From contig NZ_ATTQ01000009.1 of NCBI RefSeq assembly GCF_000419765.1, positions 124,001 to 188,000 on the forward strand: a stretch of 64,000 nucleotides of DNA, given 5' to 3'. The position numbers and the translations under genes were made by a program. The notes under the pieces are model-generated. The model was not told the origin of the DNA. It was given only the letters and a program-made list of their open reading frames with translations, and did not search any database. This DNA comes from Rhizobium mongolense USDA 1844 (GTDB lineage Bacteria; Pseudomonadota; Alphaproteobacteria; Rhizobiales; Rhizobiaceae). Shown piece after piece: positions 8,284 to 16,510 of this stretch. Each line of letters starts with the position of its first letter. Positions within the stretch are counted from its first letter, which is position 1.

Positions 8284-9918
8284 ATGGCGCAGTTCTTTAT
8301 CGGCGTCGATGTGGGTACAGGCAGCGCGCGGGCAGGGGTCTTCGACGAGTACGGCATTCTGCTGGCGGCTGCAAAACGCCCCATCTCGATCTGGCATGAG
8401 GCAGGTAGCATCGTCGAGCAATCGAGCGAGCAGATATGGAAAGCGGTCTGCGACAGCGTCAAGGAAGCTGTCACAGCGGCGGGAATTCCGCCTGCAGCTG
8501 TTGCCGGTCTGGGTTTTGATGCCACCTGTTCTCTCGTTGCAGTGACGACCGACGGCGCGCCGGTCGCCGTTGGTTTCTCCGGCGACCCCAATCGCAATAT
8601 CATCGTCTGGATGGATCACCGTGCCGCCGGTGAAGCTGCGCAAATCAATGCCGGAGACCACAAGGTCCTGCGTTATGTCGGCGGGCGGATCTCCCCGGAA
8701 ATGGAAACGCCGAAGCTTCTGTGGCTGAAGCGCAATCTGCCGGCCTCCTTTGCCGCTGCCGGTCACTTCTTCGACCTTGCGGACTATTTGACCTGGCGCG
8801 CAACCGGCTCGCTCAGCCGGTCGGTCTGCACGGTCACCTGCAAATGGACCTTTCTTGCCCACGAGAACCGTTGGGATGCACGGTACTTCGAGGCGATCGG
8901 GCTCGAAGAATTGGCAGCCGAAGGCTTTTCCAGGATAGGCACGGACATCGTCGATCCCGGCACGGCGCTGGCAAATGGGCTCACCGAACAAGCCGCCGCC
9001 GATCTCGGATTGACGGTCGCAACGCCGGTCGGAGCTGCACTGATCGATGCGCATGCGGGCGGTGTCGGCACGCTCGGCGGGGCCGAGGCAAGCGGCCATT
9101 CGGATGTCAGAAACAGGCTTGCCTACATCTTCGGTACATCAGCCTGCTCGATGGTCTCAAGCGACAACGCGGTATTCGTCGATGGCGTCTGGGGGCCATA
9201 TTTTTCGGCCATGGTGCCAGGACTCTGGCTGACGGAAGGCGGGCAGTCAGCGGCAGGTGCTGCCATAGACCATCTTGTAACGATGCATCCCGCATCCGGT
9301 GAAGCACAGGCGAAAGCGGGAGCCGCGGGCGTGTCTCTTGTTCCATGGCTTGACGGGCAAGCCACCGAGATGTGCCCGGACCTTGGGCGCGCCGTCGAGC
9401 TTGCCAAGTCTCTTCACGTCGTGCCGGAGTTTCTCGGAAACCGGTCACCGCATGCCGACCCCGACGCGCGGGCAGTCGTCGCCGGCCTCGGACTTGATAC
9501 AGACATTTCCGACCTGATTTCCCTCTACATCGCCGGCCTCTGCGGAATCGGCTACGGCCTCAAGCAGCTGCTCGAAAAACTGGCGCAGGACGGCATTACG
9601 CTTGACCTGATCGTTGCCAGCGGTGGTGCGGCGCAAAGCAATCTCGTGCGCCAGATTCTGGCCGATACGACGAATCTGCCCGTGGCGATCGCCGACACCG
9701 AGGAGCCTGTGCTGCTCGGTGCGGCAATGCTCGGGGCCGTCGCTGGCGGACATCATCATTCCCTGCCGGAAGCGATGAAGGCGATGTCGCGTCTCTCCAA
9801 AACTTTCCATCCGTCCGGTGGCGCGATTGCGGCTCTGCACAATAGCAGGTACCGGGCTTTCGAACTGCTGCAGTCCGCAGACCGGAATGTCCGTTCGCTT
9901 TCATTGGCAGGCGATTGA
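8284..9918 (+). CDS. rbtK: FGGY-family carbohydrate kinase, D-ribulokinase type
   Basis: Predicted to phosphorylate the D-ribulose made by ribitol dehydrogenase, giving D-ribulose 5-phosphate for the pentose phosphate pathway. The 544-residue protein has both FGGY halves: phosphate-binding GVDVGTGSARAGVFD (about 6-20), substrate-loop WMDHRA near residue 105, and in the C-terminal half GGAAQSNLVRQILAD with ADTEEPVLLGAAMLGA. Length and the DATCSLVAV segment match the D-ribulokinase (YDR109C-like) branch rather than xylulokinase or glycerol kinase. It closes the ribitol operon, one base after rbtD. Substrate choice rests on family branch plus the adjacent RbtD. Confidence 0.85.
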   Translation: MAQFFIGVDVGTGSARAGVFDEYGILLAAAKRPISIWHEAGSIVEQSSEQIWKAVCDSVKEAVTAAGIPPAAVAGLGFDATCSLVAVTTDGAPVAVGFSGDPNRNIIVWMDHRAAGEAAQINAGDHKVLRYVGGRISPEMETPKLLWLKRNLPASFAAAGHFFDLADYLTWRATGSLSRSVCTVTCKWTFLAHENRWDARYFEAIGLEELAAEGFSRIGTDIVDPGTALANGLTEQAAADLGLTVATPVGAALIDAHAGGVGTLGGAEASGHSDVRNRLAYIFGTSACSMVSSDNAVFVDGVWGPYFSAMVPGLWLTEGGQSAAGAAIDHLVTMHPASGEAQAKAGAAGVSLVPWLDGQATEMCPDLGRAVELAKSLHVVPEFLGNRSPHADPDARAVVAGLGLDTDISDLISLYIAGLCGIGYGLKQLLEKLAQDGITLDLIVASGGAAQSNLVRQILADTTNLPVAIADTEEPVLLGAAMLGAVAGGHHHSLPEAMKAMSRLSKTFHPSGGAIAALHNSRYRAFELLQSADRNVRSLSLAGD

Positions 9919-9949
9919 TCGCTTCGCTGCTAAAGGCTAAAGGCGATGT

Positions 9950-11007
9950 CTATCGGGAGCGGCTCATTGCGATCAGAAAGAACGGGCCGCCGGCGAGTGC
10001 TGTCAGCAGACCCACGGAAAAATGATGGTTCTCCCCGCCCAATCGGCCGCGATCAATATGAGTGCACCGTAGAGGGCGGATGCGAATATTTCGCCGGCCG
10101 GTCTTCGGAAACCCGTCATTCTCGCAAAGTGCGGCGCCATCAGCCCGACGAAGCTGAGCGGCCCGATCAGCAGCGTGGCGACGGCTGTCGGGATCGCGAT
10201 GAGGCAAAGGAGGATAGCGCGAACGGCAACGACACCGAGGCCCAGCGAGCGCGACACGGTTTCGCCAAGCGGCAAGACGGCGAGCCAGCGGATCAGGCGC
10301 CCGGAATGCAGCGCGACGATTTCGTCGCAGAATCGCGCCGCCATGTTGACGTCGTGAAGCACGGCGATGACGCTGAGGCCCTTCTCGCGCGCGAGTGTCT
10401 GGGTGAGCGCCAGCACTTCGAGTTGATGGCCGATGTCGAGTGCCGAGATGGGTTCGTCAAGCAGTAGGCAATCGGCATCTTGGGCTACAAGCATGGCCAG
10501 CCAAACGCGTTGGCGCTCGCCGCCCGACAGCGTATCGACAAGCCTGCCGGCCAATGAGGCGGTGCCTGTCAGTTCCAGCGCCTCGGAAGCCTTGGTGCGA
10601 TCCGCTTCCGCGAAGCGGTCGAGCGCACCATGCCAAGGGTAGCGGCCGAGCGCGACAAGTTCCTTGACGAGCATCCCCGGCGCTGCCGGCGTCTGCTGCG
10701 GCAAATAGCCGAGGCGGCGCGCAAAGGCGCGACCCGGCCATTCGGCAAGGGCCTTGCCTTCGAAGCGTATCGTGCCGGAAGAAGGCTGTTGCTGGCGGGC
10801 GAGAAGCTTCAGCAGCGTCGATTTTCCGGAACCGTTATGGCCGATCAACCCGACCGTTTTGCCGGCTTCAAAATCCAGCGTCAGCGGATGCAGCAGCGTA
10901 CGGCCTTCGATGACGAAGCTGACGCCTTGAAGACAGAGCATGGAAATGGTGCCCGCGTCGGAACCTTTCGCCTTAGCGGCAGTTGCCGGTTTCTTATCAA
11001 CATGCAA
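9950..11007 (-). pseudogene. fhuC fused to the 3' end of fhuB by deletion (hydroxamate siderophore uptake remnant)
   Basis: The first about 235 residues are a FhuC-type ATPase: Walker A GHNGSGKST, LGYLPQQTPAAPGMLV, signature LSGGERQRVWLAML, Walker B CLLLDEPISALD and VLHDVNMAARFCDEIVALHSGRL. Exactly there, near 10290-10300, the frame runs into the last part of a FhuB permease (RWLAVLPLGETVSRSLG, LIGPLSFVGLMAPHFARMTG, ADWAGRTIIFPW). The end of fhuC, any fhuD and most of fhuB are missing. A second small deletion near 10011-10014 shifts the frame, so the real FhuB end (GLLTALAGGPFFLIAMSRSR) is read in another frame, to 9950. Without the shift the frame stops at 10003. The start may be 11007 or 10941. 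Almost certainly non-functional. Confidence 0.85.
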
Positions 11008-11050
11008 TGTGATGCACAGCGCCTATTGGCTCTCGTCGAAAAATATGAGA

Positions 11051-11070
11051 ATGCGAATCATGTTTCGCAT
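11051..11070. promoter_or_regulatory. Candidate iron-type operator between fhuC remnant and ABC exporter
   Basis: ATGCGAA, a 6-base spacer and TTCGCAT form a perfect 7+7 inverted repeat. The wider context (GAGAATGCGAATCATG...) resembles a degenerate classical Fur box. It lies 44 bases from the upstream fhuC start and 55 bases from the exporter start, so it could serve either promoter. Iron regulation is inferred from the fhu neighbour; rhizobia mostly use RirA and Irr instead. Confidence 0.4.
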
Positions 11071-11125
11071 CAATGCGCGCTTATCGTCAATGCCGCCGCT
11101 TAAATTCACTCCCTTAAAGGTCGAA

Positions 11126-12847
11126 ATGCTCCGCCGTTTCTTTTCCTATTACAGGCCCTATCGCGGCCTCTTCGTGCTGGATTTCAGCTGCGCGATCATC
11201 TCCGGCCTGCTTGAGCTCGGCTTTCCGATGGCTGTGAAGCTGTTCGTCGATCGGCTTCTGATCGGTCAGGACTGGCTGCTCATTTTATTGGCGTCTGCTG
11301 GTCTTCTGGTGGTTTATGCGATCAACACCGGCCTGATGGCGATCGTCACCTATTGGGGTCACATGCTCGGCATCAACATCGAGACCGACATGCGCCGCGC
11401 GGCCTTCGATCATCTTCAGAAGCTTTCCTTCAGCTATTACGACAATCAGAAGACCGGCCATCTGGTCGGCCGTCTAACGAAGGATCTCGAAGAGATCGGC
11501 GAGGTGGCCCATCACGGTCCGGAGGATCTCTTCATTGCGGTGATGACTTTTGCCGGCGCACTCATCTTGATGCTGACTGTCAATTGGCAACTCGCGCTCA
11601 TCACCGCCATCATCGTGCCGCTGACGGCATGGGTGACCAGCCGTTACGGAACCCGGATGACGAGGAATTCGCGGGCGCTCTTCGGGCGCGTCGGCGATTT
11701 CAACGCCCGGATCGAAGAGAGCGTCGGCGGCGTCAGGGTCGTGCAGGCCTTCGGCAACGAGGACCATGAACGGGCTCTCTTCGAAAATGACAATCAAAGC
11801 TACCGGAAGACGAAACTCGAAGCCTACCGCATTATGGCTGCCAGCACGTCGTTGAGTTACATGAGCATGCGGCTGACGCAGATGATCGTGATGATCGCCG
11901 GCAGCTATTTCGTTCTGGCGGGCGAGCTGACGGCCGGGGGTTTCATTGGTTTCCTGCTTCTCGTCGGCGTCTTCTTCCGGCCCGTCGAGAAGATCAACTC
12001 GGTTATCGAGACCTACCCGAAAGGCATTGCCGGTTTCCGGCGGTTTACCGAACTGATCGACACAGAACCCGATATCGAGGATGCGCCCAACGCGGTCGAA
12101 GTCGATCATTTGAAGGGCGAAATCGCCTATCGCGACGTGTCTTTCGCCTATAGCAGCGGAAAGCCGGCGCTTAAGCATGTCAATCTGACGATCAGGGCAG
12201 GTGAGACGGTTGCATTCGTCGGCCCCTCTGGCGCAGGAAAGACGACGATATGCTCGCTGCTGCCACGTTTTTATGAAGTGGGCGACGGCGCAATCTCGGT
12301 GGACGGCATCGACATCCGCCATATGAAACTCGCCTCGCTCAGACGTCAGATCGGCGTCGTGCAGCAGGATGTCTTCCTGTTCGCAGGAACGATTCGCGAA
12401 AACATCGCCTATGGAAGGCTGGACGCCGGCGAAGCCGATATCGTCGAGGCGGCCATGCGCGCCAAGCTTGACGACATGATCGCGTCGCTGCCAAACGGCC
12501 TGGATACGATGATCGGCGAACGCGGCGTCAAATTGTCGGGTGGCCAGAAACAGCGCCTGGCAATTGCCCGCATGTTCCTGAAGAACCCGCCGATCCTCAT
12601 CCTTGACGAGGCGACGTCGGCGCTCGACACAGAGACCGAACGTCAGATACAGCAATCGCTGGCCAAGCTTGCCGAAGGCAGGACGACGCTGATTATTGCG
12701 CACCGGCTGGCAACAATACGCGATGCGGACCGGATCGTTGTCGTCGACGGCTCACGTGTTGTGGAAGAGGGTTCGCATGTCGAGTTGCTAAAGCGGCGCG
12801 GCCATTACAGGCGCCTATACGATGCCCAGCTTGCCACCAGTTCTTGA
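11126..12847 (+). CDS. ABC exporter, fused permease and ATPase (half-transporter)
   Basis: A 573-residue MsbA/BmrA-type half-transporter expected to work as a dimer in the inner membrane. Six transmembrane segments fill about residues 15-300, followed by an ATPase domain with Walker A GPSGAGKTT, VVQQDVFLFAGTIRENIAYG, signature LSGGQKQRLAIARMFL, Walker B PILILDEATSALD and the switch histidine in IIAHRLATI. The frame is open from 10940, but the ATG at 11126 has AAAGG upstream and begins the family N terminus MLRRFFSYYRPYRG. It is divergent from the fhu remnant; export of a siderophore or drug is possible but nothing in the sequence fixes the cargo. Confidence 0.88.
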   Translation: MLRRFFSYYRPYRGLFVLDFSCAIISGLLELGFPMAVKLFVDRLLIGQDWLLILLASAGLLVVYAINTGLMAIVTYWGHMLGINIETDMRRAAFDHLQKLSFSYYDNQKTGHLVGRLTKDLEEIGEVAHHGPEDLFIAVMTFAGALILMLTVNWQLALITAIIVPLTAWVTSRYGTRMTRNSRALFGRVGDFNARIEESVGGVRVVQAFGNEDHERALFENDNQSYRKTKLEAYRIMAASTSLSYMSMRLTQMIVMIAGSYFVLAGELTAGGFIGFLLLVGVFFRPVEKINSVIETYPKGIAGFRRFTELIDTEPDIEDAPNAVEVDHLKGEIAYRDVSFAYSSGKPALKHVNLTIRAGETVAFVGPSGAGKTTICSLLPRFYEVGDGAISVDGIDIRHMKLASLRRQIGVVQQDVFLFAGTIRENIAYGRLDAGEADIVEAAMRAKLDDMIASLPNGLDTMIGERGVKLSGGQKQRLAIARMFLKNPPILILDEATSALDTETERQIQQSLAKLAEGRTTLIIAHRLATIRDADRIVVVDGSRVVEEGSHVELLKRRGHYRRLYDAQLATSS

Positions 12848-12894
12848 CCGCGGCCATGAGGCGGTTGCCGTCTCGACAGTCGTGGCGAAGCGAA

Positions 12895-12904
12895 TTATCT
12901 ATAA
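12895..12904 (+). promoter_or_regulatory. BioR box on the bioR promoter
   Basis: TTATCTATAA matches the alphaproteobacterial BioR operator consensus TTATMKATAA. It ends 3 bases before the bioR ATG. Its TATCTA (12896-12901) can act as a -10 element, with TCGACA (12873-12878) as -35 at a 17-base spacing, which would start transcription at or within a base of the ATG. BioR would therefore block its own promoter. Confidence 0.85.
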
Positions 12905-12907
12905 AAA

Positions 12908-13576
12908 ATGACCGATCACAGTGACGAGACAATTGCCGCGCGGATAAGCCGCGTACTTGCTGACCGGATCGTGACAGGACAGCTCGCCCCCGGCTCCAAA
13001 CTCAAGCAGGATCATATCGCCGAAGAATTTGGCTCCAGCCATGTACCAGTGCGCGAGGCACTTCGGCGGCTGGAGGCGCAGGGGCTTGCAATCAGCGAGC
13101 CGAGGCGAGGCGTCCGCGTTGCGTCATTCGATCTTGCAGAAGTGCAGGAAGTAGCGCGCATGCGCGCTGCGCTTGAAGTTCTGGCGCTTCGCCATGCTGC
13201 TCCCCACCTGACGCCGTCCATCCTCGATCAGGCCGAGCGCGCCACCCTTGAGGGCGACCAGGCCGTTGATGTTCGCGGTTGGGAAGCTGCAAACAGGCGC
13301 TTTCACCGGCTGGTGCTTTCGCCTTGCGGGATGCCGCGCCTGTTGGCGGCAATCGATGATCTGCACGCTGCGAGCGCGCGATTTCTTTTCGCGACGTGGA
13401 ACTCGGGCTGGATGACACCCAAGGACCGCGATCATCGAGCGATCCTAGGGTTTCTTCGCGAGGGAGAAACCGAACACGCGGCCACTGTCCTGGAACGGCA
13501 CGTTCAATGGATCGGCCGACGGCCGGCAAGAAGTGGCGGTGCCGCTGACGCCGAGCGTTTCGCGATCGTCGGCTGA
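12908..13576 (+). CDS. bioR: GntR-family biotin repressor BioR
   Basis: A 222-residue GntR-family regulator of the FCD subgroup. An N-terminal winged helix (about residues 10-75, AARISRVLADRIVTGQLAPG and SSHVPVREALRRLEAQGL) precedes a helical FCD effector domain (FDLAEVQEVARMRAALEVLALRHAA through MTPKDRDHRAILGFLREGE). In alphaproteobacteria BioR represses biotin genes through TTATMKATAA boxes; one lies on its own promoter and two at bioB, 140 bases downstream. No ribosome site precedes the ATG, consistent with a leaderless mRNA. Confidence 0.92.
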   Translation: MTDHSDETIAARISRVLADRIVTGQLAPGSKLKQDHIAEEFGSSHVPVREALRRLEAQGLAISEPRRGVRVASFDLAEVQEVARMRAALEVLALRHAAPHLTPSILDQAERATLEGDQAVDVRGWEAANRRFHRLVLSPCGMPRLLAAIDDLHAASARFLFATWNSGWMTPKDRDHRAILGFLREGETEHAATVLERHVQWIGRRPARSGGAADAERFAIVG

Positions 13577-13655
13577 GCAGGCCGTTTTCCCATCGCTGCA
13601 ATCTGTCGCTAGCGGAAAATTCGCCTCTGCACTTGCCTTATGTTGCGCTGCATTA

Positions 13656-13665
13656 TTATAGATAA
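13656..13665 (+). promoter_or_regulatory. BioR box on the bioB promoter
   Basis: TTATAGATAA fits the BioR consensus. It lies 52 bases upstream of the bioB start and overlaps the likely -10; TTGCCT at 13633-13638 is a plausible -35 at 17 bases spacing. Repressor binding here would block the whole bioBFDAZ operon. Confidence 0.85.
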
Positions 13666-13716
13666 AGCTGGAAGATATCTATATGGCAACGCATCCATAA
13701 GGGAGGACCTGGTTCG

Positions 13717-14730
13717 ATGCAGGCTGAAACGGCTGATTTGAATGGTGCATACGAGATTGCAGAGCCACTTTCCACTCGGCATCGGGCTGACGAAGCAGAA
13801 ATTATCTATAATTTGCCGTTCAACGATCTCCTTTTTCGCGCTCACAGCGTTCATCGCGAAAACTTTGATCCGAACGCTGTCCAGATGAGCCGTCTGCTGT
13901 CCATCAAGACCGGCGGCTGCGCCGAGGACTGCGGCTACTGCAGCCAGTCAGCCCATTATCCGACCGGGCTCAAGGCCTCGAAGCTGATGGAGGTCGAGCG
14001 TGTCCTTGCTGAAGCGCGCAAGGCAAAGGAGGGCGGCGCAACCCGCTATTGCATGGGCGCGGCATGGCGCAGCCCGAAGGATCGCGACATGGATGCGATC
14101 GCTGCCATGGTTAAGGGCGTCAAGGCGCTGGGCATGGAAACCTGCATGACGCTCGGCATGCTGACGCCGGCACAGAGCGCTGCGCTCGCGCAAGCGGGGC
14201 TTGACTATTACAACCACAATATCGACACCTCCGAACGCTTCTACGGCGAGATCATAACCACGCGGACATTTGCCGACCGTTTGGAGACACTGTCGAATGT
14301 TCGCGACGCCGGCATCAAGGTCTGTGCCGGCGGCATCCTAGGGATGGGAGAGACGGCCGCCGACCGCATCACGATGCTGGTGACGCTTGCCAATCTGGCC
14401 GTGCCTCCCGAGAGCGTGCCGATCAACATGCTGATCCCGATCCCGGGTTCGAAGCTTGCCAATGCCGACCCCGTCGATCCGATCGAGTTCGTGCGAACGA
14501 TCGCTCTGGCTCGCATTTTGATGCCGGCCTCGCACCTGCGGCTTTCGGCGGGACGCTCCGATATGAGCGATGAGATGCAGGCCCTCTGTTTCTTCGCCGG
14601 TGCCAATTCCATCTTCGTCGGCGATACCCTTTTGACAGCCGACAATCCAGGGGAGGACCATGACAGCGCACTGTTTCGCCGCCTCGGTCTGAAGCCGATG
14701 AAGCTGGACGGCGGGGAGATGGCCCCATGA
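13717..14730 (+). CDS. bioB: Biotin synthase
   Basis: Radical-SAM enzyme inserting sulfur into dethiobiotin. The 337-residue protein carries the SAM-cluster motif GGCAEDCGYCSQ (CxxxCxxC, near residues 65-74), YNHNIDTSERFY, KVCAGGILGMGE and the C-terminal RLSAGRSDMSDEMQALCFFAGANSIFVGD. The cysteine in RYCMGAAWR and the arginine in HLRLSAGR match ligands of the [2Fe-2S] sulfur-donor cluster. ATG at 13717 has GGGAGGA upstream. An N-terminal extension of about 30 residues precedes the conserved NLPFNDLLFRA and contains a third BioR box. The stop overlaps bioF by ATGA. Confidence 0.97.
   Translation: MQAETADLNGAYEIAEPLSTRHRADEAEIIYNLPFNDLLFRAHSVHRENFDPNAVQMSRLLSIKTGGCAEDCGYCSQSAHYPTGLKASKLMEVERVLAEARKAKEGGATRYCMGAAWRSPKDRDMDAIAAMVKGVKALGMETCMTLGMLTPAQSAALAQAGLDYYNHNIDTSERFYGEIITTRTFADRLETLSNVRDAGIKVCAGGILGMGETAADRITMLVTLANLAVPPESVPINMLIPIPGSKLANADPVDPIEFVRTIALARILMPASHLRLSAGRSDMSDEMQALCFFAGANSIFVGDTLLTADNPGEDHDSALFRRLGLKPMKLDGGEMAP
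13802..13811 (+). promoter_or_regulatory. BioR box inside the bioB coding sequence
   Basis: TTATCTATAA, identical to the box on bioR, lies in codons about 29-32 of bioB (Ile-Ile-Tyr-Asn). Its centre is 146 bp from the promoter box, close to 14 helical turns, so a DNA loop or a roadblock is conceivable. The match is exact; function is inferred. Confidence 0.6.
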
Positions 14731-15875
14731 GGTTTGCGGGCCTTGTCCGCTACGAGCGGACCCTGGCCGGCTTCGAGCGGAAGGGCCGCGCCCGGGCGCT
14801 GATCGGCCAGAGCGGTATCGATTTCACGTCGAACGACTATCTGGGGCTTGCTCAATCGGAGCGCCTTAAGAACGCGATTGCCGAAGCGATCGGGCGCGGC
14901 GTTGCGGTCGGGGCAGGGGGGTCGAGGCTGCTGCGGGGCAATCATCCCGAGCACGAAGCGCTCGAGGAGCAGGCAGCCGCATATTTCGGAACCGAAAGGG
15001 TCGTCTATTTCGGCAGCGGCTACGCAGCCAACGTCGCTGTCTTTTCGACCCTTCCGCAGCGCGAGGACATCATCGTCCACGATGCCTTGATCCATGCAAG
15101 CGCGCATGAGGGGATCGCGGCGAGCAAGGCACGGGCGATGTCGGTCGCCCACAACGATGTTGCCGCCTTCGATGAGGCGATCAGGAGATGGCGCCGGTCA
15201 GGTGGCACTGGCCGGGCGTGGATTGCCGTCGAGAGCCTCTATTCCATGGACGGCGATCGCGCACCGCTTGCTCAACTTGCAAGCATTGCGAATGCGCATG
15301 ATGCCTTCCTGGTCGTGGACGAAGCGCATGCAACCGGTGTCTTCGGGCCGGGGGGGCGCGGTTTTTCGGCAGGTCTGGAAGCGCGAGACAACCTCATCGT
15401 CCTTCACACCTGCGGCAAGGCGCTCGGTGTTGCCGGAGCGCTGCTTTCTGCAAGCGCTGTCATTTGCGACTACCTCGTCAACCGCGCCCGCGGTTTCATC
15501 TATTCGACGGCGCCATCGCCGTTGATGGCGGCTGCTGTTGGCGAAGCGTTGCGTATTCTCGAGGACGAGCCGCAGCGGCGCGCGGAGCTAGACAAGCTGC
15601 GGGCCTTTGCAAACTCCGCGCTTGCGGCTGCGACCGGTGCCAAAGGCAGCGGATCCCAGATCCTGCCGGTGATGATCGGCGACAATGCGCGCGCCGTTGC
15701 GATTGCCGCGCAGATGCGCGACCAGGGCTTCGACATCAGGGCAATCCGCCCGCCGACCGTGCCGGAGGGGACAGCGCGGCTGAGAATCGCAATCACGCTT
15801 AACGTGGATTCCAGCATGATTTCCAGCATGTTCGAGCAGCTTGCAGCCGTCCTGGCGGCGGAGGAGCGGTCATGA
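14727..15875 (+). CDS. bioF: 8-amino-7-oxononanoate synthase
   Basis: PLP enzyme joining pimeloyl-thioester and L-alanine to give KAPA, the first ring-forming precursor of biotin. The 382-residue fold-type I aminotransferase relative shows FTSNDYLGL, GAGGSRLLRGNHPEHEALE, FGSGYAANV, the cofactor aspartate in VVDEAHATGVFGPGGRG and the PLP lysine in HTCGKALGV (near residue 230). Start and stop both overlap neighbours by ATGA, so translation is coupled to bioB and bioD. Confidence 0.95.
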   Translation: MRFAGLVRYERTLAGFERKGRARALIGQSGIDFTSNDYLGLAQSERLKNAIAEAIGRGVAVGAGGSRLLRGNHPEHEALEEQAAAYFGTERVVYFGSGYAANVAVFSTLPQREDIIVHDALIHASAHEGIAASKARAMSVAHNDVAAFDEAIRRWRRSGGTGRAWIAVESLYSMDGDRAPLAQLASIANAHDAFLVVDEAHATGVFGPGGRGFSAGLEARDNLIVLHTCGKALGVAGALLSASAVICDYLVNRARGFIYSTAPSPLMAAAVGEALRILEDEPQRRAELDKLRAFANSALAAATGAKGSGSQILPVMIGDNARAVAIAAQMRDQGFDIRAIRPPTVPEGTARLRIAITLNVDSSMISSMFEQLAAVLAAEERS

Positions 15876-16510
15876 CGAAGGCTTGCGTCGTCACCGGGAC
15901 GGATACCGGCATCGGCAAGACGTGGTTCGCCGCTGCCCTGACGCAGGCACTGGATGGCTATTACTGGAAGCCGGTGCAGGCGGGTCTTGAGGAAGAGACA
16001 GACAGCCAAGCTGTCGCGCGGCTGGGCGGCATTTCTCCGGCACGGATCATCCCGGAGGCTTACAGGCTGAAGACACCAGCATCTCCGCATCTCTCCGCCA
16101 GGCTCGATCGCGTGTCGGTCGAGCCCGAGCGACTGATCCTTCCTGAAACCGACCACCCTCTGGTCGTGGAAGGGGCGGGCGGCCTTTTGGTGCCGCTTAC
16201 GGACCGACTGTTGTTCGCGGATGTTTTTGCCCGTTGGCAGGTCCCCGTTATTTTGTGCGCGAGGACCACGCTTGGAACGATCAATCATACGCTGCTATCG
16301 CTGGAGGCGCTGAAGCGCCGCGCCATGCCGATCCTCGGTGTTGCTTTCATCGGTGACGAGAACGCCGAAACGCAGCGGGTCATCGCCGAGATTGGAGGCA
16401 TTCGGTCGCTTGGCCGCCTGCCGTGGTTGTCTGGTCCAACGCCCAAGACATTGCAGGAGGCGTTCGCCGAAAACATCGATATTGGACGCATCAAGGCAGC
16501 TCTGGCATGA
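15872..16510 (+). CDS. bioD: Dethiobiotin synthetase
   Basis: ATP- and CO2-dependent closure of the ureido ring from DAPA to dethiobiotin. The 212-residue P-loop protein begins with VTGTDTGIGKTWFAAAL (P-loop near residues 7-18), then YWKPVQAG, and VVEGAGGLLVPL with the conserved Glu-Gly-Ala-Gly-Gly. It overlaps bioF and bioA by ATGA. Length is typical (about 210-230). Confidence 0.95.
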   Translation: MTKACVVTGTDTGIGKTWFAAALTQALDGYYWKPVQAGLEEETDSQAVARLGGISPARIIPEAYRLKTPASPHLSARLDRVSVEPERLILPETDHPLVVEGAGGLLVPLTDRLLFADVFARWQVPVILCARTTLGTINHTLLSLEALKRRAMPILGVAFIGDENAETQRVIAEIGGIRSLGRLPWLSGPTPKTLQEAFAENIDIGRIKAALA

